A DNA stretch of 23,414 nt, from positions 1 through 23,414 of the forward strand of contig CAZGMC010000066.1 in assembly GCA_964526565.1 (NCBI GenBank). The letters are read 5' to 3'. Made by a program: the position numbers and the translations under genes. A model generated the notes under the pieces. The model had not been told where the DNA came from, searched no databases, and was given only the letters and a program-made list of their open reading frames with translations. Source of the DNA: CAZGMC01 sp964526565 (GTDB lineage: Bacteria; Pseudomonadota; Alphaproteobacteria; DSM-16000; Inquilinaceae). Shown here one piece after another: positions 1 through 8,264 of this stretch (within the stretch, counting starts at the first letter, position 1; every line of letters begins with the position of its first letter).

Positions 1-1110
1 GTGCCGATGTTCATCTTCGCCGCCGACATCGTGACCAAGGGCCACGCCGCCGACCGCCTGCTCGACCTGGTCATGCGCTTCGTCGGCCACGTGCGCGGCG
101 GCCTGGCCATCACCACGGCGGCGAGCTGCACGCTGTTCGGGGCGGTGTCGGGCTCGACCCAGGCGACGGTGGTGGCAATCGGCGGGCCGCTGCGCCCGCG
201 CATGCTGCAGAACGGCTACAAGGACCCGTTCGTCATCGCCCTGACCATCAACGCCAGCGACGTGGCCCTGCTGATCCCGCCGTCGATCGGCATGATCATC
301 TATGGCGTCGTCGCCGGCGCCTCGATCGGCGAGCTGTTCATCGCCGGCATCGGGCCGGGCCTGCTGATCCTGCTGCTGTTCTCGGTGTACTGCTACATCA
401 AGGCGATCATCGAGGGCACGCCGACCCAGCCCAGGGCGACCTGGCCCGAGCGCGGGCTGGCCGTGCGCAAGGCGCTGCTGCCGCTGGGCTTTCCGGTGAT
501 CATCATCGGCGGCATCTACAGCGGCTATTTCAGCCCGACCGAGGCGGCGGCGATCTCGGTGCTCTACGCCCTGCTGCTCGAGGTGGTGATCTTCCGCTCG
601 GTCAAGATCACCGAGATCCCGGACATCGCCATGTCGACCGGGCTGATCACCGCCGTCGTGTTCATCCTGGTGGCGGCCGGCGCGGCCTTTTCGTGGACGA
701 TCTCGTTCGCGCAGATCCCGCAGGCGATCCTGGGCGGCCTGGGCCTGGCCGACGCCAGCCCGACCATGCTGCTGGTGGCGATCGCCATCGCCTTCTTCAT
801 CGGCTGCATGTTCGTCGATCCGATCGTCGTGATCCTGGTGTTCACGCCGATCTTCGCACCGTTCGTCGACGCCGCCGGCATCGACCCGGTGCTGGTCGGC
901 GTCATCGTCACCCTGCAGGCGGCGATCGGCTCGGCGACGCCGCCGTTCGGCTGCGACATCTTCACCGCGATCGCCGTGTTCAAGCGGCCCTATTTCGAGG
1001 TGATCCGCGGCACGCCGCCGTTCATCATCATGCTCATCGGCGTGTCGGCGCTGATCATCCTCTTCCCGCAGATCGCGCTGTTCCTGCGCGACCTAGCGTT
1101 CGGCCGCTGA
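1..1110 (+). CDS. uehC: TRAP transporter large permease (UehC/DctM family), 5'-truncated by the window edge
   Basis: This is the C-terminal 369 residues of a DctM-type large membrane subunit of a TRAP transporter, which moves substrate handed over by a periplasmic binding protein using the ion gradient. The family normally has about 430-460 residues, so roughly 60-80 N-terminal residues lie upstream, and the GTG at base 1 is probably an internal valine codon. Visible are many hydrophobic helices and the family-like segments PMFIFAADIV, VSGSTQATVVAIGG (around residue 50), LIPPSIGMIIYG and a C-terminal GSATPPFGCDIF. Ectoine specificity is inferred from context: a universal stress gene and eutABCD follow directly, the order known for uehABC-usp-eutABCDE. 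The small subunit (uehB) should lie just left of the window. The matching binding protein could be the one at 14613-15713 or another upstream. Confidence 0.85.
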   Translation: MPMFIFAADIVTKGHAADRLLDLVMRFVGHVRGGLAITTAASCTLFGAVSGSTQATVVAIGGPLRPRMLQNGYKDPFVIALTINASDVALLIPPSIGMIIYGVVAGASIGELFIAGIGPGLLILLLFSVYCYIKAIIEGTPTQPRATWPERGLAVRKALLPLGFPVIIIGGIYSGYFSPTEAAAISVLYALLLEVVIFRSVKITEIPDIAMSTGLITAVVFILVAAGAAFSWTISFAQIPQAILGGLGLADASPTMLLVAIAIAFFIGCMFVDPIVVILVFTPIFAPFVDAAGIDPVLVGVIVTLQAAIGSATPPFGCDIFTAIAVFKRPYFEVIRGTPPFIIMLIGVSALIILFPQIALFLRDLAFGR

Positions 1111-1158
1111 GGCCGGCGCCGACGGCAGACGCAACGAACAAACGAATGGGGAGGAGGC

Positions 1159-1602
1159 ATGCTGGAGCGGATCGTGGTCGGGGTGGACGGCTCCGACCAT
1201 TCCTACAAGGCCATCGACTACGCGGTCGATCTGGCCCGGCTGGCGGGCTCGCGCCTGCTGCTGCTGACCGTCTACCGGCCGTTGCGCATGCCGGACAGCA
1301 GCCATTCCATGGTCCGGCCGCAGCTCCACCCAGAGCCGGCCAATACCGGCCTGCACGAGATGGCCACGGAGGTGGTGGAGGTGGCCGCCCGCTGGGCCCG
1401 CGACCGCGGCGCGGAGAAGGTGGAGACCCATGTCAGCCACGGGCCCATTGCCCGCACCATCGTCGCCTTCGCCAAGGAGCACGACGCCAACGCCATCGTG
1501 CTCGGCAATCGCGGCCTCGGCGACATCACGGCGTTCATGCTCGGCAGCGTGTCGCAGAAGGTGAGCCACATCGCCGACTGCACCTGCATCATCGTCAAAT
1601 AG
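1159..1602 (+). CDS. UspA-family universal stress protein linked to the ectoine TRAP transporter (TeaD-like)
   Basis: A 147-residue cytoplasmic single-domain Usp protein. It starts MLERIVVGVDGSDHS, the usual first strand and Asp loop, and ends with GNRGLGDITAFMLGSVS, which fits the G-x2-G-x9-G-(S/T) nucleotide-binding pattern, so ATP binding is expected. A strong ribosome site (GGGAGGAGG) lies just before the ATG. It sits 48 bp after uehC and 9 bp before eutA. In Halomonas elongata the equivalent gene teaD follows teaABC, and its ATP-binding product has been reported to modulate ectoine uptake. A similar role here is inferred from position and motif. Confidence 0.9.
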   Translation: MLERIVVGVDGSDHSYKAIDYAVDLARLAGSRLLLLTVYRPLRMPDSSHSMVRPQLHPEPANTGLHEMATEVVEVAARWARDRGAEKVETHVSHGPIARTIVAFAKEHDANAIVLGNRGLGDITAFMLGSVSQKVSHIADCTCIIVK

Positions 1603-1611
1603 GCCGGCCCG

Positions 1612-2403
1612 ATGCGCGCTCACGGCTCCCCTGCCGCCGATGCCGGCACCGCACCGCAGCGGACGGTGGCGCCGTGCACCCTGGACGACGGATCGAGGCC
1701 GGCGGCACGGCTGGGCCTGGTCCTGCTGTCCACCGACCAGGCGACGGAGCTGGCGTTCCGCGCCATGGCGCCGGACGACGTGGTCTGGTTCACCGCCCGG
1801 CTGGCCAACCGCAATCCCACGACCACGGCCAATCTGCGCCTGATGGCCGACGGCCTGACCGGGGCGGCGGCGCTGCTGCCGGAGGACACTGAGCTCGGCT
1901 GCATCGCCTATGGCTGCACCTCGGGGATCGTCGCGCTGGGCGAGGCGGCGGTGTTCGGCCGCATCCGCGCGGTGCGGCCGGGCGTGCCGTGCACGGCGCC
2001 GATCACCGGCGCGCTGGCCGCCTTCGACCGGCTCGGCGTGCGCCGCGTGGCCCTGCTGACCCCGTACATCGAGGAGGTCGACCGGGCCATGGCCGGCTAC
2101 CTCAAGGCCCGCGCGATCACCGTCACCGCGATGGCCTCGTTCGACCTGGAGAGCGACAGCGACATGGCCCGCATACCGCCGGACGACGTGGTCCGCGCCG
2201 GGCTGGACCTGGGCCGGGCGGCGCCAGCCGACGCCCTGTTCGTGTCGTGCACCGCGCTGCGCGCCTGGCCGGCGATCGAGCCGCTGGAGCGGGCGCTGGG
2301 CCGGCCGGTGGTGACCAGCCACCAGGCGCTGCTGTGGCATGCCCTGCGCCTGGCCGGCTGCGACCGGCCGATCGACGGCTATGGCAGGCTGCTGCGGCTA
2401 TGA
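1612..2403 (+). CDS. eutA: EutA, Asp/Glu racemase/maleate isomerase-like protein of ectoine utilisation
   Basis: A 263-residue protein of the Asp/Glu racemase superfamily, in the maleate isomerase/arylmalonate decarboxylase-like branch. The two family cysteines are visible in IAYGCTSG (about residue 102) and FVSCTALRAW (about 212), each in the usual two-lobe position. The order eutA-eutB-eutC next to an ectoine hydrolase gene identifies it as EutA. EutABC are thought to convert 5-hydroxyectoine to ectoine before ring opening, but the exact reaction of EutA is not settled. The first 30 or so residues (to GLVLLSTD) look non-conserved, and the start could be further downstream. The stop overlaps the eutB start (ATGA), suggesting translational coupling. 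Confidence 0.87.
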   Translation: MRAHGSPAADAGTAPQRTVAPCTLDDGSRPAARLGLVLLSTDQATELAFRAMAPDDVVWFTARLANRNPTTTANLRLMADGLTGAAALLPEDTELGCIAYGCTSGIVALGEAAVFGRIRAVRPGVPCTAPITGALAAFDRLGVRRVALLTPYIEEVDRAMAGYLKARAITVTAMASFDLESDSDMARIPPDDVVRAGLDLGRAAPADALFVSCTALRAWPAIEPLERALGRPVVTSHQALLWHALRLAGCDRPIDGYGRLLRL

Positions 2404-3398
2404 GCGGGACCGTGACCCTGGGCGACGTCTACCGCGCCCGCAAGGCCATCGCCGGGCTGGTGCGGCGCACCCCGCTGGTGCCGTCGCCGGCCCTGTCGGC
2501 GGCAACCGGTGCGCATGTCTGGCTGAAGCTGGAGACGCTGCAGGACACCGGCGCCTTCAAGCTGCGCGGTGCCACCAACCGCGTCGCCGCCCTGACCGGG
2601 GCGGAGCGCGGCCGCGGGGTGGTCACCGTGTCGACCGGCAACCACGGCCGCGCCGTGGCGCTGGCCGCCAGCCGGCTGGGCGTGCGCGCCGTGGTGTGCA
2701 TGTCGCACCTGGTGCCGGCCAACAAGGTCGAGGGAATCGGGGCGCTGGGCGCCGACATCCGCATCCACGGCGCCAGCCAGGACGAGGCCGAGGTCGAGGC
2801 GCGCCGGCTGGCCGACGAGGACGGCCTGGTGCTGATCTCGCCGTTCGACGACCCGCATGTGGTCGCCGGCCAGGGCACGATCGGCCTGGAGCTGCTGGAG
2901 GACCTGCCGGAGCTCGACACCGTGCTGGTGCCGGTCTCCGGCGGCGGGCTGGTCGCCGGCATCGCCCTGGCAGTCAAGGCGGCGCGGCCGGACGCGCGCG
3001 TCGTCGGCATCTCCATGGAGCGCGGCCCGGCCATGTACCACAGCCTGCGCGCCGGCCATCCGGTGGCGGTGGCCGAGGAGCAGAGCCTGGCCGACAGCCT
3101 GGGCGGCGGCATCGGCCTGGACAATGCTCACACCTTCGCCCTGGTCCGCGACCTGCTGGACGACCTGGTCCTGGTCGGCGAGGACGAGATCGCCGCCGCC
3201 ATGCGCCACGCCTACTGGCAGGAGCGCCAGATCGTCGAGGGCGGCGGCGCCGTCGGCATCGCCGCGCTGCTGACCGGGCGGGCCGGGCCGCTCGGCCGCC
3301 ACGTCGCCTGCCTGCTGAGCGGCGCCAACGTGGACATGACGCTGTTCACCGCGGTCGTGACCGGCACCTGGACGGGCTGGGGGGAGCATGCCGCATGA
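2400..3398 (+). CDS. eutB: EutB, PLP-dependent threonine dehydratase-like enzyme
   Basis: A 332-residue fold-type II PLP enzyme resembling threonine/serine dehydratase. The PLP lysine is Lys54 in TGAFKLRGATN, the substrate loop is STGNHGRAVALAA, and the phosphate-binding glycine loop is PVSGGGLVAG (about residue 181). There is no C-terminal ACT domain, as expected for a catabolic form. The ATG lies inside the end of eutA, and the stop overlaps the eutC start. In the eut pathway EutB is proposed to act with EutA and EutC on 5-hydroxyectoine. Outside this context it would be annotated as a hydroxy-amino-acid dehydratase. Family assignment is certain and pathway role strongly supported by neighbours. 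Confidence 0.9.
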   Translation: MSGTVTLGDVYRARKAIAGLVRRTPLVPSPALSAATGAHVWLKLETLQDTGAFKLRGATNRVAALTGAERGRGVVTVSTGNHGRAVALAASRLGVRAVVCMSHLVPANKVEGIGALGADIRIHGASQDEAEVEARRLADEDGLVLISPFDDPHVVAGQGTIGLELLEDLPELDTVLVPVSGGGLVAGIALAVKAARPDARVVGISMERGPAMYHSLRAGHPVAVAEEQSLADSLGGGIGLDNAHTFALVRDLLDDLVLVGEDEIAAAMRHAYWQERQIVEGGGAVGIAALLTGRAGPLGRHVACLLSGANVDMTLFTAVVTGTWTGWGEHAA

Positions 3399-4387
3399 CC
3401 ACCATCCGCATCCTGACCGAGCGCGAGCTGCGCGACTGCGTGCGCCTGGACGGCGATGCGGTCGGCGTGGTGGAGCGCGCCTTCGCCGCCCTGGCCGGCG
3501 GCGGCGTGGTGATGCCGCCGATCCTCCGCCTCGACGTGGCCGGGCACAATGGCGAGGTCGACGTCAAGACGGCCTATGTGCCGGGCCTGGACAGCTTCGC
3601 CATCAAGATCAGCCCCGGCTTCTTCGACAACCCGAAGCTGGGCCTGCCCAGCGTCAACGGCCTGATGGTGCTGCTCAGCGCCCGCACCGGCCTGGCCGAG
3701 GCGCTGCTGCTCGACAACGGCTACCTGACCGACGTGCGCACCGCCGCCGCCGGCGCCGTTGCGGCGAAGCACCTGGCGCGGGCGGACGCGACGCTGGCCG
3801 GCGTGCTCGGCGCCGGCGTGCAGGCGCGGCTGCAGGTCGAGGCGCTGGCGCTGGTCCGGCCGATCCACCGCGTGCTGGTCTGGGCGCGCGACGCGACCCG
3901 TGCCCAGGCCTGCGCCGATGACCTGGCGGGACGGCTGGGCATCGCCGCTGCGGTCGCCGGCAGCGCCGAGACGGCGGTGCGCGACAGTGACGTGGTGGTC
4001 GCCACGACCCCGGCACGCGCGCCGCTGGTCCGCGCCGACTGGCTGCACCCCGGCCTGCACATCACCGCCATGGGCTCGGACTCGGAAGACAAGAACGAGC
4101 TGGAGCCGGCGGTGCTGACCCGCGCCGACCGCTATGTCTGCGACAGCCGCGCCCAGGCCGCCCGCCTCGGCGAGCTGCACCACGCGATCGCCGCCGGCAC
4201 GGTGCCGGAGGATTTCCCGGTGACGGAGCTGGGCGCCATCTGCGCCGGCCAGGCACCGGGCCGGACCCGCGACGATGAGGTCACCGTCTGTGATCTCACC
4301 GGCACCGGCGTCCAGGACACGGCGATCGCCCGCCATGCCTTCGCGCTCGCCGCCGAGCGCGGCTTCGGCACCACCTTCGAGACCTGA
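3395..4387 (+). CDS. eutC: EutC, ornithine cyclodeaminase/mu-crystallin family protein
   Basis: A 330-residue NAD(P)-binding protein of the ornithine cyclodeaminase/alanine dehydrogenase (mu-crystallin) family. Recognisable segments are VDVKTAYVPG and AIKISPGFFDN in the substrate domain, DNGYLTDVRTAAAGAVAAKHL before the Rossmann fold, the dinucleotide-binding GVLGAGVQARLQVEAL (about residue 135) and ITAMGSDSEDKNEL. These agree with EutC, often annotated as cyclodeaminase, in ectoine degraders. The gene starts inside eutB (ATGA), with no room for separate transcription. It is thought to act with EutA and EutB in hydroxyectoine conversion. The protein has the usual length for the family and no visible defect. 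Confidence 0.9.
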   Translation: MTTIRILTERELRDCVRLDGDAVGVVERAFAALAGGGVVMPPILRLDVAGHNGEVDVKTAYVPGLDSFAIKISPGFFDNPKLGLPSVNGLMVLLSARTGLAEALLLDNGYLTDVRTAAAGAVAAKHLARADATLAGVLGAGVQARLQVEALALVRPIHRVLVWARDATRAQACADDLAGRLGIAAAVAGSAETAVRDSDVVVATTPARAPLVRADWLHPGLHITAMGSDSEDKNELEPAVLTRADRYVCDSRAQAARLGELHHAIAAGTVPEDFPVTELGAICAGQAPGRTRDDEVTVCDLTGTGVQDTAIARHAFALAAERGFGTTFET

Positions 4388-4409
4388 CCGGAACCGGGAA
4401 AGCACCTCC

Positions 4410-5666
4410 ATGACGATGACACGGGACTGGGACCCGTCGCTGACCGGCGAGAAACCGCTGGGCTGGAGCTGGCACCGGCTGGCCGCCGACGGGCCGTTCC
4501 CGTATTTCGGCGAGGCCGAGTACGCCGCGCGCATCGTCGCCACCCGCCGGCGCATGGCCGAGCGCGGCATCGACGTGCTGCTGGTCACCGACGCGGCCAA
4601 CATGAACTACCTGATCGGCTACGACGGCTGGTCGTTCTATGTGCCGCAGGTGGTGGCCCTGCCGCTCGACGACCCGGCACTGTGGATCGGCCGCGGCATC
4701 GACGCCAACGGCGCCAAGGTTACCACCTACCTGCATCCGGAGAACATCCACGGCTACGCCGACGACTGCCTGCACCGCGACGGCCGCCACCCCATGGAGG
4801 AGGTCGCCGAGGTGCTGCGCCGGCGCGGCTGGGGCAGTCGCACCTTCGGCGTGGAGATGGACAGCTACTACCTGTCGCCCCAGGGCCATGCCGCGCTGCA
4901 GGCCGGCCTGCCCGATGCCCGCTTCGTCGACGCCAACCTGCTGGTCAACTGGGTGCGCGCCGTCAAGTCGCCGGCCGAGATCGCCTTCATGGAGCGGGCG
5001 GCGCGCATCCTGGAGCAGGTCATGGCCGCCGCCGTCGAGGCGGTGGCGCCGGGGGTGCGCCAGTGCGATGCGGTCGCCGCCATCATGGCTGCCCAGGTGC
5101 GCGGCACCGCCGAGTTCGGCGGCGACTATCCCTCGATCGTGCCGATGCTGCCGACCGGGATCGCCACGTCAACGCCGCACCTGACCTGGAACGACAAGCC
5201 ATTCGTGTCCGGCGAGGCGACCATCATGGAGCTGGCGGCGTGCTATCGCCGCTACCACTGCCCGATGGCGCGCACCGTGTTCCTGGGCCGGCCGCCGCAG
5301 AAGCTGGCCGACGCCGCCCAAGTCGTGGTCGAGGGCCTGAATGCCGCCATCGACGCTGCCCGCCCCGGCGCCACCTGCGAGGAGGTCGAGGCGGCGTGGC
5401 GGCGCACCATCGCCCGCGGCGGGCTGGTCAAGGAGTCGCGCATCGGCTACTCGACCGGGCTCAACTACCCGCCCGACTGGGGCGAACACACCATGAGCCT
5501 GCGCCCGACCGACCGCACGGTGCTCAGGCCGAACATGACCTTCCACATCATCCCCGGCATCTGGATGGACGACTGGGGCATCGAGATCAGCGAGTGCGTG
5601 CACATCACCGAGACCGGCGCCCGCCCCTTCGCCAACGTGCCGCGGCGGCTGATCGTGAAGGAGTGA
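4410..5666 (+). CDS. eutD: EutD/DoeA, ectoine hydrolase (creatinase-like M24 family)
   Basis: A 418-residue M24-family protein with a creatinase-type N-terminal domain (about 35-170) and pita-bread domain (about 185-415). EutD opens the ectoine ring to give N-acetyl-diaminobutyrates, the first step of ectoine breakdown. Most metal ligands of true M24 peptidases are replaced: the first Asp position reads MELAACYRR (Glu274), the second CPMART, the His position GYSTGLNYPP and the first Glu position HIIPGIW. Only the last Glu (EISE) remains. This suits metal-independent creatinase-like chemistry, as described for ectoine hydrolase, rather than proline dipeptidase. GGGAAAG lies upstream of the chosen ATG. 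Its known partner EutE is 10 kb away at 15820-16869, unusual because eutD and eutE are normally adjacent. Confidence 0.92.
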   Translation: MTMTRDWDPSLTGEKPLGWSWHRLAADGPFPYFGEAEYAARIVATRRRMAERGIDVLLVTDAANMNYLIGYDGWSFYVPQVVALPLDDPALWIGRGIDANGAKVTTYLHPENIHGYADDCLHRDGRHPMEEVAEVLRRRGWGSRTFGVEMDSYYLSPQGHAALQAGLPDARFVDANLLVNWVRAVKSPAEIAFMERAARILEQVMAAAVEAVAPGVRQCDAVAAIMAAQVRGTAEFGGDYPSIVPMLPTGIATSTPHLTWNDKPFVSGEATIMELAACYRRYHCPMARTVFLGRPPQKLADAAQVVVEGLNAAIDAARPGATCEEVEAAWRRTIARGGLVKESRIGYSTGLNYPPDWGEHTMSLRPTDRTVLRPNMTFHIIPGIWMDDWGIEISECVHITETGARPFANVPRRLIVKE

Positions 5667-5690
5667 GCGGGGCAGGCCTGCATCGTGGTC

Positions 5691-5717
5691 AAAAAGGCGA
5701 AAAACGCGTTCCCGCGT
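5691..5717 (-). terminator. Intrinsic terminator of the histidine kinase/response regulator operon
   Basis: Read on the minus strand, a hairpin ACGCG-GGAA-CGCGT (5 bp stem with a GGAA tetraloop, 5717-5704) runs straight into TTTTT, then CGCC and a second TTTTT. It begins 8 bases past the stop of the response regulator. No equivalent T-tract serves the convergent eutD transcript. Confidence 0.7.
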
Positions 5718-5724
5718 GCCGCTG

Positions 5725-6423
5725 TCATTCAACTCCCGTCTCCTGGCCGGCTGCCAGCTTGTAGCCATAGCCGCGCACGGTGGCAATCAGCGCGGGTGCG
5801 CCATCGCGGTCGATCTTGCGGCGCAGGCGGGCGATGTAGACGTCCACCACATTGGTCAGCGGGTCGGCGTCGCTGCCCCAGACATTGGCCAGAATCCGCG
5901 CCCGGCTGAACACCTTGCCGGGTGCGCTCATCAGCAGCTCCAGAATGGCCAGCTCCTTGGCGGTGAGCTCGATGCGGCGGCCTTCGCGGTGCACCTCCAG
6001 GCTGTCGCGGTCGAAGGTCAGGCCGCCTGCCTGCAGCCGCGTCGGCCGGCCGGCAAAGCCGCGGTTGCGGCGCGCCAGGGCCTCGATGCGGGCAAGCAGC
6101 TCGTCGAAGGCGAACGGCTTGGTCATGTAGTCGTCGGCGCCCAGGCGCAGGCCGTCCACCTTGTCTTCGACCGACCCCAGGGCGGTCAGCATCAGCACCG
6201 GCGTGGTCAGCCCGGCCAAACGCAGCTCCCGGCACACCTCGTGCCCGTGCATGCGCGGCAGCATCAGGTCCAGCACGATGACCTCGAACGCGCCGGTGCG
6301 GCCGTGCTCCAGACCCTCCGGCCCGGTGCGGGCCACGGTCACGCCATGGCCTTCCGCCTTCAGCCCGCGCGCCAGGAAGTCGGCGACGCGGGTGTCGTCC
6401 TCGATCAGCAGCAGCAGAGTCAT
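5725..6423 (-). CDS. OmpR/PhoB-family response regulator
   Basis: A 232-residue two-domain response regulator. The receiver domain (1-115) has the acidic pair Asp9/Asp10, phospho-acceptor Asp52 in VLDLMLPRMHG, Thr80 and Lys102 (YMTKPF). The C-terminal winged helix (about 130-228) shows ELTAKELAILELLM, NVVDVYIARLRRKID and a TVRGYGYKL end typical of OmpR/PhoB. The reading frame extends further upstream, but MTLLLLIEDD is the canonical start and its ATG overlaps the kinase stop by ATGA, so kinase and regulator are translationally coupled. Targets are unknown. The 11-bp phased TGA arrays at 9473-9531 and 9604-9662 are a plausible binding region, because this family binds tandem half-sites at that spacing. 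Confidence 0.92.
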   Translation of the reverse strand: MTLLLLIEDDTRVADFLARGLKAEGHGVTVARTGPEGLEHGRTGAFEVIVLDLMLPRMHGHEVCRELRLAGLTTPVLMLTALGSVEDKVDGLRLGADDYMTKPFAFDELLARIEALARRNRGFAGRPTRLQAGGLTFDRDSLEVHREGRRIELTAKELAILELLMSAPGKVFSRARILANVWGSDADPLTNVVDVYIARLRRKIDRDGAPALIATVRGYGYKLAAGQETGVE

Positions 6424-8027
6424 GCGATGGCCCGCAGGTTGCGCACCGCTGGCAGCGTCACGCTGACCGTGGTGCCGGCGCCGGGGCGGCTGTCGAGAAC
6501 AATCCTGCCCTCGTGGGCTGCGGCGATGGCCTTGGCCACCGGCAGGCCCAGGCCGGACCCGGCGCCGTGGTGGGCCGCGGCGTCGTCGCCGCGGTAGAAA
6601 CGCTCGAACACGCGATCCAACTCGTCGGCATCGATGCCGATCCCCTCGTCGCGGATGCACACCACGACGCCGGCCGGACCGGCGCCGACATCCACCGTCA
6701 CCGTACCGTGCGGATGGGAGTACCGGATCGCGTTGTCGAGCAGGATGACGAACAGCTGATGCAGCCGGTCGGGATCACCGGACACGACGGCGCCGTTGAC
6801 CGCGCACCGGAGCTGCACCGATACCGCCTTGCCGTCGGCCAAGACCATGGCGTCGGCGCAGACCCGCTCGATCAGCCCGGCCAGCGCCACCGCCTGCCAG
6901 GTGATGCGTGGTTCCCCGGCGTCGGCGCGGGCAATGAACAGCAGATCGTCAACCAGCCGCGCCGTGTGGTCGCACTGCTCGACAATGCGGTGCAGCGCAG
7001 TCCGGTACTCCTCGACCGGCCGGTCGCCGCCGCGCAGCGCGATCTCGCTCTCGCCGCGGATCACCGTCAGCGGCGTGCGCAGCTCGTGGCTGATGTCGGC
7101 GAAGAAGCGCCGGCGGGCCGCGTCGGCGCGCTCCAGGGCCGCGTTGGCGGCGCGCAATTCGGCCGTGCGTTCGGCCACGGTCTGCTCCAGCCGGTCGCGC
7201 GCCTCGGTCAGGGCCCGCTGTTTTGCTTGAAGGTCTGCGGCCATGCGGTTGAACTGCAGAGCAACTTCGGAGAACTCATCGCGCCCGGCCACGGCGATGC
7301 GATGGTCCAGATCGCCGTCGGCCAGCGCCCGCGTGCCCGACAGCAGGCCACGGATCGGCCCCTGCAACCGGCGGCGCAGCAGAAAGAGCGCGGCGAGGGT
7401 CAGCACCACCGCCGCCGCCGCCTTGGCCTCGGCGAACCGGCTGAGGCTGCGCGTCAGGGCGTCCGCCGCGGCATTGGTCTCCTCGACCTCGGCGCTCTCG
7501 CTGGCGATGGCGGCATCGATCAGGTCGTTGAAGGCGGTGTCGATGCTGTGCTCCAGGATGCCGCTCAGCATCGCCCAGGCCTCTGCCGGCCGGCCGTCCG
7601 CGATCAGGGTGCGGACCGCCGCGAACCCGGCCAGCACCTGATCGATCTGTCGTTCGATCCGGGCGAGCCGGTCGAGTTCATCCTTTTCCGACTCGCGCTC
7701 GTCGTCTTCGACAAAGGCCACCTCTGTGGCGATCAGGTCGCGCAACCGCGAGATTTCGGCGCGCAGCCGCTCGCGGGCGGCGGCCTCGTCCACTCCGCCG
7801 ACAGCGTCGCCGATCAGCATCATGTCGGCGAACTGCTTGAACAGCTTGTAGGTCTCCGACGACAACCGGAGGTGTCCCTCCAGGACCTCGTGTGCCAGAC
7901 GGCTGCGTTCCAGGTGATAGCGGGACTGCTGCGCGCCCCAGAAAGATGCAGCGGCTCCGGCCAGGCTCAGCCCGAGTAGCGCAACGAAGGCAAGCAGCAA
8001 TTTGGTGCGATACATGATGTTGTCCAT
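6420..8027 (-). CDS. Membrane sensor histidine kinase (HAMP-HisKA-HATPase)
   Basis: A 535-residue sensor kinase. One transmembrane helix (about 9-30) is followed by a roughly 170-residue, largely helical, acidic extracytoplasmic domain (31-200), a second helix (about 203-217), a HAMP linker (218-270), a coiled coil, the H-box FFADISHELRTPL with His314, and the ATPase domain with N-box LLDNAIRYS, G1 DEGIGID, F-box FERFYRG and G2 GSGLGLPVAKA. All boxes look intact, so it should be active on the coupled downstream regulator. The sensor domain does not match a named fold I recognise. Met5 (8015) is an alternative start; an AAGGA lies about 15 bases before Met1. The stimulus is unknown. Confidence 0.92.
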   Translation of the reverse strand: MDNIMYRTKLLLAFVALLGLSLAGAAASFWGAQQSRYHLERSRLAHEVLEGHLRLSSETYKLFKQFADMMLIGDAVGGVDEAAARERLRAEISRLRDLIATEVAFVEDDERESEKDELDRLARIERQIDQVLAGFAAVRTLIADGRPAEAWAMLSGILEHSIDTAFNDLIDAAIASESAEVEETNAAADALTRSLSRFAEAKAAAAVVLTLAALFLLRRRLQGPIRGLLSGTRALADGDLDHRIAVAGRDEFSEVALQFNRMAADLQAKQRALTEARDRLEQTVAERTAELRAANAALERADAARRRFFADISHELRTPLTVIRGESEIALRGGDRPVEEYRTALHRIVEQCDHTARLVDDLLFIARADAGEPRITWQAVALAGLIERVCADAMVLADGKAVSVQLRCAVNGAVVSGDPDRLHQLFVILLDNAIRYSHPHGTVTVDVGAGPAGVVVCIRDEGIGIDADELDRVFERFYRGDDAAAHHGAGSGLGLPVAKAIAAAHEGRIVLDSRPGAGTTVSVTLPAVRNLRAIA

Positions 8028-8195
8028 CGCACGCGCCCGTTCCTTTCAAGAATAGGTTGGTGGTTCCTGGTATATGTGTGACCTTTTATGGGCAAATGAT
8101 GATGACAATGTGGCTCTGAATTTCAATGAACCCCGTGGAGATTCCCATGCCGTGCTCCGTCCGGCCGATCAGCGGCGCAGCGGCAACGGGCACGA

Positions 8196-8220
8196 CCGGA
8201 CCCGCCCGAAGCGGGCCCGG
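8196..8220 (-). terminator. GC-rich hairpin after the P-loop gene (possible terminator)
   Basis: Arms CCGGACCCGC and GCGGGCCCGG pair over 9 of 10 positions around the loop CCGAA. It lies 45 bases beyond the stop of the minus-strand P-loop gene, inside the 237-bp gap (8028-8264) before the kinase gene. There is no T-tract, so it may only slow or stabilise RNA. The rest of that gap is AT-richer (about 8060-8130) and probably holds the kinase promoter, but I cannot place the hexamers with confidence. Confidence 0.3.
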
Positions 8221-8264
8221 CCAGCCGTTTGCACCGGCGGGACGGGAGCGAATGCGCCGTCCGG

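Noticed and set aside
1..3. GTG at base 1 as the true start of the TRAP permease
   Set aside because: The protein would lack the first helices of the DctM family; the frame is simply cut by the window edge.
693..1892. Long overlapping frames on both strands across uehC, eut, ppk and other genes (for example 693-1892 plus, 1093-2340 minus, 2339-3390 plus)
   Set aside because: They overlap genes with clear family motifs, have Arg/Pro/Gly/Ala-rich or low-complexity translations, and arise from third-position GC bias.
5716..8010. Plus-strand frames across the response regulator and kinase (5716-6597, 6513-7979)
   Set aside because: The opposite strand carries complete two-component motifs; these translations are compositionally typical of antisense frames.
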